This document shows, one piece after another, positions 42,777-42,841 of a DNA stretch of 42,841 nucleotides; the first letter of the stretch is position 1; each line of letters starts with the position of its first letter. The notes beneath the pieces were generated by a model that had not been told where the DNA came from, made no database searches, and was given only the letters and a program-made list of their open reading frames with translations. The position numbers and the translations under genes are program-made. This DNA comes from MGBC163016 sp964462135. GTDB taxonomy: Bacteria; Actinomycetota; Coriobacteriia; Coriobacteriales; Eggerthellaceae. The stretch covers positions 1-42,841 of the forward strand of contig CAYWWK010000016.1 in the NCBI GenBank assembly GCA_964462135.1. Reading direction: 5' to 3'.

Positions 42777-42841
42777 ATGAACACACGAAGGCGTTCGGCC
42801 TTGGGGGTGGCGGTGGTGTTCGCGGAGGGGTGCTCAGCCTT
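42777..42841 (+). CDS. Start of a possible secreted or lipoprotein gene (truncated by window)
   Basis: An ATG with GGAAGG about 12 bases upstream opens a frame to the window end. It reads MNTRRRSALGVAVVFAEGCSA, a basic start followed by a hydrophobic stretch and a Cys. This resembles a signal or lipoprotein N-terminus, but 22 codons are too few to be sure. Confidence 0.35.
   Translation, partial: MNTRRRSALGVAVVFAEGCSA

Noticed and set aside
1..42841. tRNA, rRNA or riboswitch genes
   Set aside because: No cloverleaf, rRNA or known riboswitch core was recognised by eye in any intergenic gap; a covariance-model search would be needed to exclude small RNAs.
1..42841. Insertion sequence or prophage
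   Set aside because: No transposase, integrase or phage gene is encoded in the window. The REP-like elements are the only mobile-type sequences.

Overview
The window spans a bacterial replication origin. It carries dnaA, dnaN, recF, gyrB, gyrA, rpmH, rnpA, yidD, yidC, jag/khpB, rsmG, parA and parB, plus four parS sites of the TGTTTCACGTGAAACA type. Gene content, good Shine-Dalgarno sequences, a giant BspA/DUF285-like surface protein and a GHKL-ATPase/winged-helix gene beside dnaA suggest a Gram-positive actinobacterium of class Coriobacteriia, perhaps Eggerthellaceae. That placement is inference from general knowledge and is moderate at best. Genes left of about 29 kb run mostly on the minus strand and genes right of it mostly on the plus strand, so the origin most likely lies at 28.9-29.7 kb.

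Layout. 1-12.5 kb (minus): the start and more than 4,170 codons of one giant secreted repeat protein. It runs off the left edge, and its reading frame stays open upstream to 13.6 kb. 14.1-19.4 kb: a metabolic cluster with two different D-Ala-D-Ala-ligase-family genes, a PLP aminotransferase, a small membrane protein and a pyridoxal/pyridoxamine kinase. 19.5-20.6 kb: rlmN. 21.0-29.7 kb: an AT-rich segment with parB-parA, rsmG, khpB-yidC-yidD-rnpA-rpmH, dnaA, the GHKL-wHTH gene and the putative oriC. 29.7-36.6 kb: dnaN-recF-gyrB-gyrA. 37-42.8 kb: a HAD phosphatase, a small membrane protein - TrkH - putative lipoprotein - RsgA operon, an unknown membrane/coiled-coil protein and the start of one more gene.

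How the genes work together. DnaA initiates at the adjacent AT-rich region. ParA and ParB act on parS sites on both sides of it. DnaN, RecF and gyrase form the rightward replication block. RpmH, RnpA, YidD, YidC and KhpB form the usual ribosome/RNase P/membrane-insertion block. The Ddl, aminotransferase and PLP-salvage genes point to D-amino-acid and cell-wall metabolism.

Most intergenic gaps hold short hairpin repeats. Read on one strand, each starts with GTAG followed by a palindrome. At least four unrelated palindromes share this layout, which matches REP elements mobilised by RAYT transposases. Other notable points are a Ddl paralogue with altered active-site positions, dnaA pointing away from dnaN, a recF with no start other than CTG, a probable leaderless promoter, and the ~750-residue super-repeats of the giant protein.
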